A stretch of 24,670 nucleotides of DNA, taken from Pseudomonadota bacterium. Its GTDB lineage: Bacteria > Pseudomonadota > Alphaproteobacteria > Rhizobiales > Xanthobacteraceae. Numbering within the stretch: the stretch's first letter is position 1; every line of letters begins with the position of its first letter. The notes beneath the pieces were generated by a model, which saw nothing but the letters and a program-made list of their open reading frames with translations, ran no database searches and was not told where the DNA came from. Below, piece after piece: positions 8,901 through 16,547 of this stretch. The stretch is from contig JAEWFG010000407.1 of assembly GCA_023388935.1 (NCBI GenBank), forward strand, positions 1-24,670, given 5' to 3'. The translations under genes were made by a program, and so were the position numbers.

Positions 8901-9377
8901 CTCATGCGCGGTCGGATAACCGAAATAAACCAAGATGCCGTCGCCGACGAAGCGGGCGGCAAAACCCTCGTAATGCTTGACCACGCGGACGCAGGTTTCG
9001 CGGAAGCTCGCGATCATATCGCGCACGTCTTCCGGATCGAATTGCACCGAGAGCGAGGTGGAATCCACCATGTCGCAGAACATGGTGGTGAGCTGGCGTC
9101 GTTCGGCACCGACCTCCGTCCGGGTTCGCGGGCGCGTCGCCGCGGCCGGCGCCTCCGCCGTTTCAGCCCGGAACAGAGCGCTCATGGCTCGCCGGAGCCG
9201 CTTGCGGTCGCCGAGCGGCAATCCGAGCTCGATCAGATCGGACTCGGTCAAATCTCCCATGACATCGAGATCGAGGCGCTGCTGCGCGAAGAGATCGGTG
9301 TAGTGGCCGAGGCCAATGCCCTCGAGCCAGCGCTTCAGCCCGCCTTCCGTCGCCGTGCCCGGCTCATTCTCCAGCAT
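5904..9377 (-). CDS. Multidomain class III adenylate/guanylate cyclase with SAM, AAA-type ATPase and TPR regions
   Basis: A 1157-residue cytoplasmic signalling protein. In order it has: a SAM (sterile alpha motif) domain at about residues 12-72; a class III cyclase domain at about 92-265, with metal-binding Asp102 in FCDMVDST and Asp146 in RFVGDGIL and a VNLAARL stretch; a STAND-like ATPase with Walker A GEPGIGKS at 325-332 and Walker B VIVFEDLHWID at 451-461; and a long TPR-rich helical region from about 600 to the end. The same architecture is known in many rhizobial cyclase-like proteins. I set the start at 9377, where AGGA lies about 7 bases upstream of the ATG, rather than at the longer frame from 9428. 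Nucleotide specificity (ATP or GTP) is not assigned. The gene stop overlaps the next methyltransferase start. Confidence 0.9.
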   Translation of the reverse strand: MLENEPGTATEGGLKRWLEGIGLGHYTDLFAQQRLDLDVMGDLTESDLIELGLPLGDRKRLRRAMSALFRAETAEAPAAATRPRTRTEVGAERRQLTTMFCDMVDSTSLSVQFDPEDVRDMIASFRETCVRVVKHYEGFAARFVGDGILVYFGYPTAHEDDAERAVRAGLEIVRVLSTARAIEPRGALSHAPAVRIGIATGLVVVGDLVGQGTEERDSAVGETVNLAARLQALAPPNGVVISASTQSLLKGKFDYRNLGVHALKGISEKVQAWNVVRASRVETRFAAAMGTRLTPLVNREEEIALLMGRWQQAKNGDGQVVVKFGEPGIGKSRIIQEIFERIAGDRHRQISFQCSPYYTSTAFYPFAEQLKFSLGLDREDPSATSLASLETAIAAAHGDVEQVTPLFAALLSIPTGDRYPQIELSPQQQKDATVAALVNHFLGLAREMPLVIVFEDLHWIDPTSREVVDLLVDRAQNRPLLVIITARSEFQPSWNAHSHITTLVLNRLSRQLRATLVERVAGRELPKEVVEEIIVKTDGVPLFLEELTKTVLESNLLTERHGRYVLSGPWRQLAIPATLTDSLMARLDRMGPFKRIAQIGATIGREFSYETLHAVANMPAEQIEAALNHLEEAGLIMRRGHPPDALYSFKHVMIQNAAHESLLHSERRKLHASIAHVLAEMYPEKTEREPELLAHHLTESGQSEGAASFWLKAGKQAAKGGANLEAIGHLRRGLSVVQANARMQGADEMELELRIALGNALIAAKGYAVQEVEENYIRALELGQQLDDDEKAFAATRGLWVCHFIRADLARAHDLSVELLKFAKRERLNERTQPAQQTGYLIEAHRSIAMTMLYRGRFAAAQHHLHRCINLYSPDLHSDLMERHGTDPGVVSLSYLGYLLWFLGRPDAARQHSEQAIANAEKIRHPFTLAFALVFGAYLCQHLRDVEGTRDHANRAMIIATEHNFLHWKQQATILRGWALAQLGEADEGLSQMRFGLDEYEAMDSWLAGCWFRCLLAETYAKVGMRDAALRALDGALATARRTGDHSYLAEVYRLQGEITLSDGNPMSVQEAEDLFGLSLETARKQGALSWELRTAVSLARLSQDAGKREHASLLLLPIVGKFSEGFLTPDLKQAMHLVNELGGDAPRNRQQADPVK

Positions 9378-9409
9378 GGTGATTCCTGCCCCACCATCAC
9401 TCCGTCGAA

Positions 9410-9423
9410 GGGCCCTATGGCCC
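9410..9423. promoter_or_regulatory. GGGCC-CTAT-GGCCC dyad in the cyclase/NRPS divergent region
   Basis: A short perfect inverted repeat in the 136-base gap between two divergent genes. A further GGGGCC follows near 9446. It could be an operator or only part of a GC-rich leader. No -35/-10 pair is clear on either strand. Confidence 0.25.
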
Positions 9424-9513
9424 CTCAACCACAGATTTTGGGGCCAAACTTCACCTCAGACTGGACGCGTTCCCTAAGTTCTAGGAAGAATAGCCCAATC
9501 AGATCAAAAGGGA

Positions 9514-12500
9514 ATGGTGTTGTCGGACATTGCATCCGGGGCGGGAAAGGGATCAGCCGGCACGGGCGCCGAAACGAAGATCTTTGCCCATATCGGCGGC
9601 CTTCTCGACTTCCATGCGCGGAAGACACCCATGGCGCCCGCCCTCCTCGCCCCGGGCCGGCCCGCCCTCACCTACGGCGAACTGGGCGAGCTGATCCGGC
9701 AACTGGTCCATACCTTGCGCGGGCTCGGTATTGCGCCTGCGGACCGTATCGCCGTTGCGTTGCCGCGCGGGGCCGACAGCGCACTGGCGCTGATCGCGGT
9801 CGCATCTGCCGGCGCCTGCGTCCCCGTCAATCCCGACCTGACGGCGGACGAGCTGCAACGCTATTTCAGCGAATTGAGGCTGGCGGCGCTCGTCACCCGG
9901 GCCGGCACGAATTCCGCGAGCCGCGACGTCGCCAAGGCGCTCGACATCGCGGTGATCGATTTCGTGCCGGGGCCGGCGAACGATCTCGGCGGCTGCGCAC
10001 TCGTGGGCCCGGCGGTCGGGCCGGCGAACCCCGGCGGCGCCTCGCGCGGCGACGACGACGCGTTCATCCTCCTGACGTCAGGCACGGCGGCGCGGCCGAA
10101 AATGGTGCCGTTGACGCACCGCAATGTGTGCCTGTCCGCCTACAATGCCGGCCGCGTGCTGTCGCTGGCATCCCACGATCGCCTGCTCAACGTCCTGCCG
10201 CTGTTTCACGCCCATGGTTTGATCTCCGGCCTTCTGACGGCGCTGGCCGCGGGCTCCAGCGTGATCTGCACCGACGGTTTCGACTCGTCGTCCTTCTTCG
10301 GCTGGATGCGGGAGCTGCAACCGACCTGGTACACGGCAGTGCCGACCATTCATCGCGCGCTGCTGACGGCGACGGAAACGAGCCCGGACCTCGCCCGGTC
10401 CTCGTCGCTGCGCGTGATCCGCTCGGCCTCGGCCTCGCTCGCGCCTGCGATCCTCGAGGGGCTGGAGGCGACGTTCGGCGTTCCCGTGCTTGAGACCTAC
10501 GGCATGACGGAAGCGGCCTCGCAGATCGCAGCCAATCCGTTCGAGCTGCGCAAGGTCGGATCGGTCGGACGCGCCGCGGGCCCCGAGATCGCAATCATGG
10601 ACACCGCGGGCCGGGAGGTTGCGAGCGGCGAGCACGGAGAGATCATGCTGCGCGGCCCCAACCTGACGCGCGGCTACTATAATGACGATGCGGCGACACA
10701 GGCCGCATTCCTCAACGGCTGGTTTCGGACCGGCGACCTCGGCTATCTCGATGCCGACGGTTATCTCTTCATCGCCGGTCGCATCAAGGATGTCATCAAC
10801 CGCGGCGGACAGAAGATTTCGCCCCTGGAGGTAGAGGAGGTTCTGCTGGGCCATCCGGCCGTGCTGGAGGCCGGCGTCTTCGCCGTTCCACACCAGAAGC
10901 TCGGCGAGAACGTCGCCGCCGTCGTGGTGTTGCGGCAGAATTCCGAGGCGACCTCCGACCAGCTGCGCCAGTTCGCGCGAAAACGTCTCGCGGCCTACAA
11001 GGTGCCGAGCCTGATCCGCACCGTGGCCGCGCTGCCGAAGGGCGCCAGCGGCAAGGTCAAGCGCAATGCTCTGGCGGGGCTGATCGCGACGGCGGAGGGC
11101 GGCGACGAGGCGCGGCTGCCGCGCAACGCGCTGGAGACCCAGCTCGCCGCGATCTGGGCCAATCTGCTGGAATTGCCGCAGGTCGGCATCGATCAGGACG
11201 TCTTCGCGCTCGGCGCGGACTCGCTCGCGGTGACGCAGATGCGCTCGCGGCTGAGCGAACGCTTCAACGTCGACTTTTCGTTCGAGGACATTTTCGATTG
11301 CGCCACGGTCTCTGCCCTTGCAGCCCGGCTCGAGATCGCCGCAACCCGTCACGAAGCGGCGCTACCGGCCTGGCGTCAGGCCGCAGCGGCGGCAGCAGAC
11401 GCTCCGCTGTCGTTCCAGCAGCAGCGGATGTATGTGCTCTCGCGGCTCGATCCGACGCGCTACAACTATAATGTCGTCGAAGTCGCAATGTTGAGAGGTC
11501 AGATCGACGTCGCCGCGCTTCAGGCGACCCTCACCGCGATCTGCGCGCGCCATGAGGCATTGCGCTCGGTCTTCGTCGAGCGCCAGGGCGAGCCGGTTCA
11601 GCGGGTGCTGCCATCGCCGCCGCGGCTCGATCGGATCAAGCTTAGGCCCTGCCCTGCGGACAAGCAGGCCGCGGTGATCCGGCGCGAGGCACTCAAGCTC
11701 GCACAATATCCATTCGATCTGGCGCGCGAGCCGCCGCTGAAGGTCACGCTGCTGTCATTCGACAAAGCCAGTCACGCGCTGGTGGTCAACGTGCATCATC
11801 TCGTCACCGATGGCTGGTCGCAACGGCTGTTCTGGGAAGAACTCGCCGCCCACTATACAGCCGCGCATAAGAAGAGCGTGGCGGCCCTGCCTTCACCCGC
11901 CTTCCAGTATCGCGACTTCGCGCTCTGGCAGCTGAGCTGGTCGCAGACAGCGGCGGCGAAGGAGCAGCTCGACTATTGGCGGACCCAGCTCGACGGCGTT
12001 AACACGCTGCCGCTGCGGACCGACCGGCCAAGGCCGGAGGTCTGGCGCGGTCATGGCGCCCGCCACTATCTCGAATTCTCCAAGAGCCTGTCGGCTGACC
12101 TGAGAGCACTGAGCCAGGACCAGGGCGTCACGCCCTTCATGACGCTACTTGCGGTGTTCCAGTGCCTGCTGTTCCGCCACACCGGACACGAGGATGTCGC
12201 GACCGGTTCGCTGATCGCCAACCGCAACCAGATCGAAAGCGAGCGCCTGATCGGGCTGTTCGCCAACACGCTGATCCTGCGCAACGATTTTGGCGGCGAC
12301 CCAGGCTTCGGGGAATTGTTGCGACGGGTGCGGCAGGTCACGCTGGATGCCTATCGCAATCAGGACCTTCCGATCGAGGAGGTATTGCGCGCGCTCCAGA
12401 TCGCGCGGCGGAGCGACGGCAATCCGCCGTTCCGGATCATGTTCATCCTCCAGAACGCCTCGATCGAGACCGCAAGATTTCCCGGCCTGTCGACACGACG

Positions 12501-15500
12501 ACTGGAAGTCGATCCCAAAGTGGCGCGCTTCGACATCACGCTCGAACTGGTCGAGGCCGACGGCCGCTTCACCGGGTTTTTCGAATACGCCGCCGATCTG
12601 TTCGACGCGCCGACGATCAAGGGCATGGCGGCTCAGTTCAAGACCCTGCTCAAGGCCGTTATCGCGGATCCGGAGCAGCGAATCTCGCGCCTGCCGCTCC
12701 TGACCGAGGCTGAACGCCGGCAGCTGCTGGCGAAGGGCCACGGTGTGCCGGCCAATTTCACCGCGCGCGGCAACTTGAGCGAACGCTTCGACCGTCAGGC
12801 CAGGAAGACGCCGAACGCGATCGCGGTGTCAGACGGACGCGTATCCCTGAGCTATCGCGAGTTGGCCCGCCGCAGCCAGGCAGCCGCGCGCTGGCTGGCC
12901 CGCGAAGGCGTCGGCGCCGAGACGGTGGTCGCCTTGCTTGCGGATCGCGGGCCGGACCTCCTCGCCGCGATGATCGCCGTGCAGCGCGTGGGCGCGGCGT
13001 TCCTGAACCTCGATCCCGACCAGCCACCGGCGCGGCTCGCAACCATCCTCGGATCAAGCTGCGCCCGCGTGCTGCTAACCGGTCGAGCACAGTCACCCAT
13101 GGTCGAGGCACTGCTCGAGCCGCTGGTCGAGCGCATCCATGTGACCGAGCTCGAGGACGCGACCGCGCCCGGATCGACCAAGCCGGCCCGCGCGGCGCGG
13201 CGCGCAGCCTCCAGCCTCGCCTACCTCATCTATACATCCGGCTCCTCCGGCGCGCCGAAGGGCGTCATGATCGAGCAGCGTGGCCTGTCGAACCATCTGG
13301 CTTCGCTCATTTCCGAACTCGGCCTCTCGGCCGGGGACGTGATCGCGCAGACCGCGCCGCAGAGTTTTGTCATCTCGGTCTGGCAGTTTCTCGCCGCGCC
13401 TATGGTCGGCGCGCGCGTGCACGTCTGCGGCAACGCGATCGTGCAGGACCCGATCCTGCTCGCACGGGAGATTGAGCATGAAGACATCACGGTGCTCGAA
13501 ATCGTGCCCTCGCTCTTGCGCATCATCCTCGAACGCATGGACGAGGCGCCGATCCGGCGCGCCTTCGCACAGCTGCGCCTCCTGATCTCGACCGGCGAAC
13601 CGCTTCCCGTCGATCTCTGCAGCGCCTGGTTCGCCCGCTGTCCGAAAGTGCCGCTGATCAACGCCTATGGCGCGTCGGAATGTTCCGACGACGTCTCCCT
13701 GCATCGCCTGACCAAGGCGCCGGCGACCGCGCCGAGCAACGTTCCGGTCGGCGCGCCGCTGCCGAACACCCAGCTCTACGTACTCGATGCAAACCTCCAG
13801 CCGCAGCCGGTCGGTGTGACCGGGGAGCTCTGTATCGGCGGCGCCGGCGTCGGCCGCGGCTACGTCAACGATCCCGCGCAGAGCCGGCAGCGCTTCCTGC
13901 CCGATCCGTTCTCGCGCCAGGCAGGCGGCCGGCTGTACCACACCGGCGATCTCGCCCGCCGCCGCGCCGACGGAACGATCGAATGCCTCGGCCGCGCCGA
14001 CCATCAGGTCAAGGTCCGCGGCTACCGAATCGAGCTGAAGGAGATCGAGAACGCGCTTGCCGACCATCCCGCGGTACGCGCTGGCATCGTCGAACCGCGC
14101 CGCGAGGCCAGCGGCGATGTCAGGCTGATCGCTCATATCGTCGCAAGGCCAGCCTGCCGGATCAGCGCCAGCGAGCTGCGCGAGTTCCTGAAGAGCCGCC
14201 TCCCGGACCACGCCATTCCGTCCGCATTCCTGTTCCTGGATCAGGTGCCGCTCAACGCCCATGGAAAGATCGACCGGTCCGCGCTTCTGGCGCCCGCACA
14301 GCAGGAGACGTCCGGGCCGGATGCGGCCGTACCGGCGCGGCGCTTTACTGAAAAAGTGCTCTCGGACATCTGGATCGACCTGCTGAAGGTCGAGAGCCTC
14401 GGCGTCACCGACAATTTCTTCGATCTCGGCGGCCATTCGCTGCTGGCAGGCCAGGCAATGGCGCGCGTCGCCCGTGCGCTCGGCGTGTCGCTGCCGATCA
14501 AGACCATCTTCGAGGCCCCGACGATCGAAGAACTTGCCCGTCGGGTCGACAAGGCCGCGGCGGCGAAGCCGCACGAGCCTGCCGCAAGCGTGCCAAGACT
14601 GACCGAGACAAGACTGACTGAGACAGGACTGGCTCAAACAAGGCTGGCCGAAAGCGGGCCTCCCACGCTGTCGATCACACAGGACCAGATGCTGCGGATC
14701 GAGCAGAACCTGCCGGATCTGCCGCTGTTCAACCTGCCCTTTGCGTTTCACCTCCGGGGTCGGCTCGATGCTGTCGCCCTGGCGAAGGCGATCGACGCCA
14801 TGGTGCGCCGCCACGAATCGCTGCGAACGGCGTTCGGCTGGAGCGGCAAGGAACCAATCAGCCAGGTCGCCCCACCCGGCGCGCTCGGGCCGGTCCTGAC
14901 GGTTGAGACCATCGGCGACGGGCAGCCCCACAACAACAAGCGGCGCAAGGCCCTCGAACTCAGAAAGATCAAGCTCCTGGCGGAACAGGAGTTCTACAGC
15001 CCGATCGACACCAGGCGCGCACCGCTGCTGCGGGCACGGCTGCTGCGGCTCCACGCCGACGACCACGTGCTGCTGCTGACGCTGCATCATGCCATTGCCG
15101 ACGGCTGGTCGATCGGCGTCCTGTTCGAGGAATTGTCCAACGGCTACACGGCGCTGGCCGGTCATCCGTCCACGCCGCTGCCGAAACTGAAGCTGGCCTT
15201 TTCAGACGTCGCACGCTGGCAGCGCTGGTGGTGCAGCACCGACGCCGCGCGACGCCAGGCCGCCGACTGGGCGGAGAACTTGCGCGACGCGGCCCCCGTC
15301 TTCGACGGCGAGGCGAGCCCGGGCGTGTCCACCGGGTATCATCCGGTCAGCCTCGATCGCGAGCTGATCAGCAGGCTCACGGCGTTCGCCGGCCAACACA
15401 ACGGCACGCTGTTCATGTGCCTCCTCACCGGCCTGAAGGCCCTGCTGGTGGTGCGGACCGGTCGCAACGACATCTTGATCGCCACCGCCATGGCGAATCG

Positions 15501-16008
15501 GACGCAGCCGGACACCGACAGAATTGTCGGTCCGTTCGAGAACACGGTCATCGTCCGCACCCGAATCACGCCGGATCTGTCGTTCGTCCAGGCGCTGGCC
15601 CGTGTACGCCAGAGCGTGCTGGATGCGCATGCGCGGCAGGAGCTTCCGTTCAACATCCTGGCGGACCATCTGGAGCGGGAGGGAATCGATCCGGCCTCGC
15701 TGCTCCAAGTCTATTTCACATTGCAAAATCCGCTGCGCCAGCCGCTCGATCTGCCTGACATTGCGGTGCAGTCGATCGGAAATGTCGCGCGCGAGGGCCA
15801 GCCCGTGCTGCCGATCGACCAGACCTGGCTGTCGCTGATGCTCAAGGAGCGTCCGACTGGAATCACCGGCTCGTGCAATTACAAGGGCGAGCTGCTCGAT
15901 GCCGGTATGGTCGGCGAGTGGATGATGGATCTCGTCGCGCTGCTGGGGGCGGCCGTAGCACAACCCAACACGCCGCTCGACCAGTTGCTCGGTCGCAGGG
16001 CGGCATGA
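9514..16008 (+). CDS. Non-ribosomal peptide synthetase, A-T-C-A-T-C, no thioesterase
   Basis: A 2164-residue cytoplasmic megasynthase. A1 (about residues 25-525) has LLTSGTAARPK (187-196), LFHAHGL (230-236), YGMTE (329-333), TGDL (406-409) and Lys514; it looks like the Pcs60/AAE3 oxalate-CoA ligase branch. T1 carries GADSL with Ser570. C1 (about 626-1065) has an intact HHLVTDG (761-767). A2 (about 1080-1600) has YTSGSSGAPKG (1239-1249), SFVISVWQFL (1284-1293), NAYGASE (1383-1389) and Lys1585. T2 carries LGGHSL with Ser1642. C2 (about 1719-2150) has an intact HHAIADG (1858-1864). There is no terminal TE, reductase, epimerase or methylase domain. The AAAAGGG site at 9506-9512 is too close to the ATG, so GTG at 9517 or TTG at 9520 are alternative starts. 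Partner PPTase lies downstream. The product is unknown; I recognise no described pathway. Confidence 0.93.
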   Translation: MVLSDIASGAGKGSAGTGAETKIFAHIGGLLDFHARKTPMAPALLAPGRPALTYGELGELIRQLVHTLRGLGIAPADRIAVALPRGADSALALIAVASAGACVPVNPDLTADELQRYFSELRLAALVTRAGTNSASRDVAKALDIAVIDFVPGPANDLGGCALVGPAVGPANPGGASRGDDDAFILLTSGTAARPKMVPLTHRNVCLSAYNAGRVLSLASHDRLLNVLPLFHAHGLISGLLTALAAGSSVICTDGFDSSSFFGWMRELQPTWYTAVPTIHRALLTATETSPDLARSSSLRVIRSASASLAPAILEGLEATFGVPVLETYGMTEAASQIAANPFELRKVGSVGRAAGPEIAIMDTAGREVASGEHGEIMLRGPNLTRGYYNDDAATQAAFLNGWFRTGDLGYLDADGYLFIAGRIKDVINRGGQKISPLEVEEVLLGHPAVLEAGVFAVPHQKLGENVAAVVVLRQNSEATSDQLRQFARKRLAAYKVPSLIRTVAALPKGASGKVKRNALAGLIATAEGGDEARLPRNALETQLAAIWANLLELPQVGIDQDVFALGADSLAVTQMRSRLSERFNVDFSFEDIFDCATVSALAARLEIAATRHEAALPAWRQAAAAAADAPLSFQQQRMYVLSRLDPTRYNYNVVEVAMLRGQIDVAALQATLTAICARHEALRSVFVERQGEPVQRVLPSPPRLDRIKLRPCPADKQAAVIRREALKLAQYPFDLAREPPLKVTLLSFDKASHALVVNVHHLVTDGWSQRLFWEELAAHYTAAHKKSVAALPSPAFQYRDFALWQLSWSQTAAAKEQLDYWRTQLDGVNTLPLRTDRPRPEVWRGHGARHYLEFSKSLSADLRALSQDQGVTPFMTLLAVFQCLLFRHTGHEDVATGSLIANRNQIESERLIGLFANTLILRNDFGGDPGFGELLRRVRQVTLDAYRNQDLPIEEVLRALQIARRSDGNPPFRIMFILQNASIETARFPGLSTRRLEVDPKVARFDITLELVEADGRFTGFFEYAADLFDAPTIKGMAAQFKTLLKAVIADPEQRISRLPLLTEAERRQLLAKGHGVPANFTARGNLSERFDRQARKTPNAIAVSDGRVSLSYRELARRSQAAARWLAREGVGAETVVALLADRGPDLLAAMIAVQRVGAAFLNLDPDQPPARLATILGSSCARVLLTGRAQSPMVEALLEPLVERIHVTELEDATAPGSTKPARAARRAASSLAYLIYTSGSSGAPKGVMIEQRGLSNHLASLISELGLSAGDVIAQTAPQSFVISVWQFLAAPMVGARVHVCGNAIVQDPILLAREIEHEDITVLEIVPSLLRIILERMDEAPIRRAFAQLRLLISTGEPLPVDLCSAWFARCPKVPLINAYGASECSDDVSLHRLTKAPATAPSNVPVGAPLPNTQLYVLDANLQPQPVGVTGELCIGGAGVGRGYVNDPAQSRQRFLPDPFSRQAGGRLYHTGDLARRRADGTIECLGRADHQVKVRGYRIELKEIENALADHPAVRAGIVEPRREASGDVRLIAHIVARPACRISASELREFLKSRLPDHAIPSAFLFLDQVPLNAHGKIDRSALLAPAQQETSGPDAAVPARRFTEKVLSDIWIDLLKVESLGVTDNFFDLGGHSLLAGQAMARVARALGVSLPIKTIFEAPTIEELARRVDKAAAAKPHEPAASVPRLTETRLTETGLAQTRLAESGPPTLSITQDQMLRIEQNLPDLPLFNLPFAFHLRGRLDAVALAKAIDAMVRRHESLRTAFGWSGKEPISQVAPPGALGPVLTVETIGDGQPHNNKRRKALELRKIKLLAEQEFYSPIDTRRAPLLRARLLRLHADDHVLLLTLHHAIADGWSIGVLFEELSNGYTALAGHPSTPLPKLKLAFSDVARWQRWWCSTDAARRQAADWAENLRDAAPVFDGEASPGVSTGYHPVSLDRELISRLTAFAGQHNGTLFMCLLTGLKALLVVRTGRNDILIATAMANRTQPDTDRIVGPFENTVIVRTRITPDLSFVQALARVRQSVLDAHARQELPFNILADHLEREGIDPASLLQVYFTLQNPLRQPLDLPDIAVQSIGNVAREGQPVLPIDQTWLSLMLKERPTGITGSCNYKGELLDAGMVGEWMMDLVALLGAAVAQPNTPLDQLLGRRAA
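14596..14655 (+). repeat. Four 15-bp tandem repeats in the T2-C2 linker
   Basis: Units begin at 14596, 14611, 14626 and 14641. The first two differ at one base and the last two are more diverged. They encode RLTET, RLTET, GLAQT and RLAES (residues 1695-1714). The repeat is in frame and lies in the flexible linker between the second carrier domain and the terminal condensation domain, so copy number could change without breaking the protein. Confidence 0.8.
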
Positions 16009-16035
16009 CCGGCTGTACAGGACGGGCCAACAAGG

Positions 16036-16058
16036 GTTCACTCGTCAAGGCTGTGAAC
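16036..16058 (+). terminator. Weak stem-loop after the synthetase gene
   Basis: GTTCAC and GTGAAC with an 11-base loop lie 28 bases after the synthetase stop. A moderately T-rich stretch follows at 16072-16082, not a clean T run. It may attenuate transcription between the synthetase and the small gene, or it may be chance. Confidence 0.25.
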
Positions 16059-16148
16059 GGCCAAGTTGCATCTTGATTATTTGGCGGTATCGCGCAACAT
16101 TATTCCCGCGTTTTGATTTGGACCATTAATTTCAACTGGGGAAGCGTT

Positions 16149-16316
16149 ATGGGTTTCATCAAATTTACCAAGGGCACCTCGTTGAGCGATAAGGACCGCA
16201 AGGCCCTGCAAAAGTTGCTGACCCTTGAGAAGAAGAAGCTCCAGTCCGCGCTGAAGGACGTTGATGCCAGCCTTTCGGTGCTGGGCGGCGCGAAGAAAGC
16301 CAAGAAGAAGAAGTAA
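16149..16316 (+). CDS. Small lysine-rich protein of unknown function
   Basis: A 55-residue protein that I do not recognise. It has a short N-terminal segment (MGFIKFTKG), a predicted amphipathic helix rich in Lys/Leu at residues 12-45 (KALQKLLTLEKKKLQSALKD), and a very basic tail AKKAKKKK at the end. There is no signal peptide and no Cys. A GGGGA ribosome site ends about 7 bases before the ATG, which supports this start over an upstream ATG at 16113. It lies between the synthetase and the phosphopantetheinyl transferase on the same strand. The charge and tail suggest binding to nucleic acid or acidic partners, but that is only inferred. It may be unrelated to peptide synthesis. Confidence 0.7.
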   Translation: MGFIKFTKGTSLSDKDRKALQKLLTLEKKKLQSALKDVDASLSVLGGAKKAKKKK

Positions 16317-16448
16317 GGCTCGTCGGCCGGGACGCCGCACGAGTATTCGGGCTTCATTTTTCGGACAAGGGCCGCTCGCGTGTCGAGGTAGGGCTTCGCA
16401 CAAGCTTGCGCCCGTAAACCGGCCCGCAAATCGACAAGGATTCGCCCG

Positions 16449-16473
16449 CGTGGACCGCTAAGAGGGGTCCACG
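16449..16473. promoter_or_regulatory. 8-bp perfect hairpin upstream of the PPTase gene
   Basis: CGTGGACC pairs with GGTCCACG across a 9-base loop. No T tract follows. It lies 133 bases after the small-protein stop, so it could terminate that transcript or act as a control element for the transferase gene. It is directly followed by a pair of 11-base direct repeats. Confidence 0.4.
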
Positions 16474-16499
16474 AGTTGATTCTTGCTCAGTTGATTCTT
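16474..16499 (+). repeat. Paired 11-bp direct repeats AGTTGATTCTT
   Basis: Exact copies at 16474-16484 and 16489-16499, 15 bases start to start, 49 bases before the chosen PPTase start. Each holds TTGATT, a plausible -35-like hexamer. Tandem copies also fit a regulator binding site. Function is not shown. Confidence 0.5.
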
Positions 16500-16547
16500 C
16501 CGTTAGGGCCGAGGATTTGCCTCCGCCTGACGCCAAAGGCCCAATTG

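Noticed and set aside
8595..10493. 632-codon plus-strand open frame
   Set aside because: It is antisense to the cyclase and then a wrong frame of the synthetase. It spans two real genes and ends in Arg/Gly-rich noise.
10078..11352. 424-codon minus-strand frame
   Set aside because: Antisense to the synthetase A1 region, with no domain.
13093..15165. 690-codon minus-strand frame
   Set aside because: Antisense to the A2-T2-C2 coding region. It has no recognisable motif.
16149..16316. Possible MbtH-like NRPS helper
   Set aside because: It has no Trp residues and none of the MbtH signature. It is too short and too basic.
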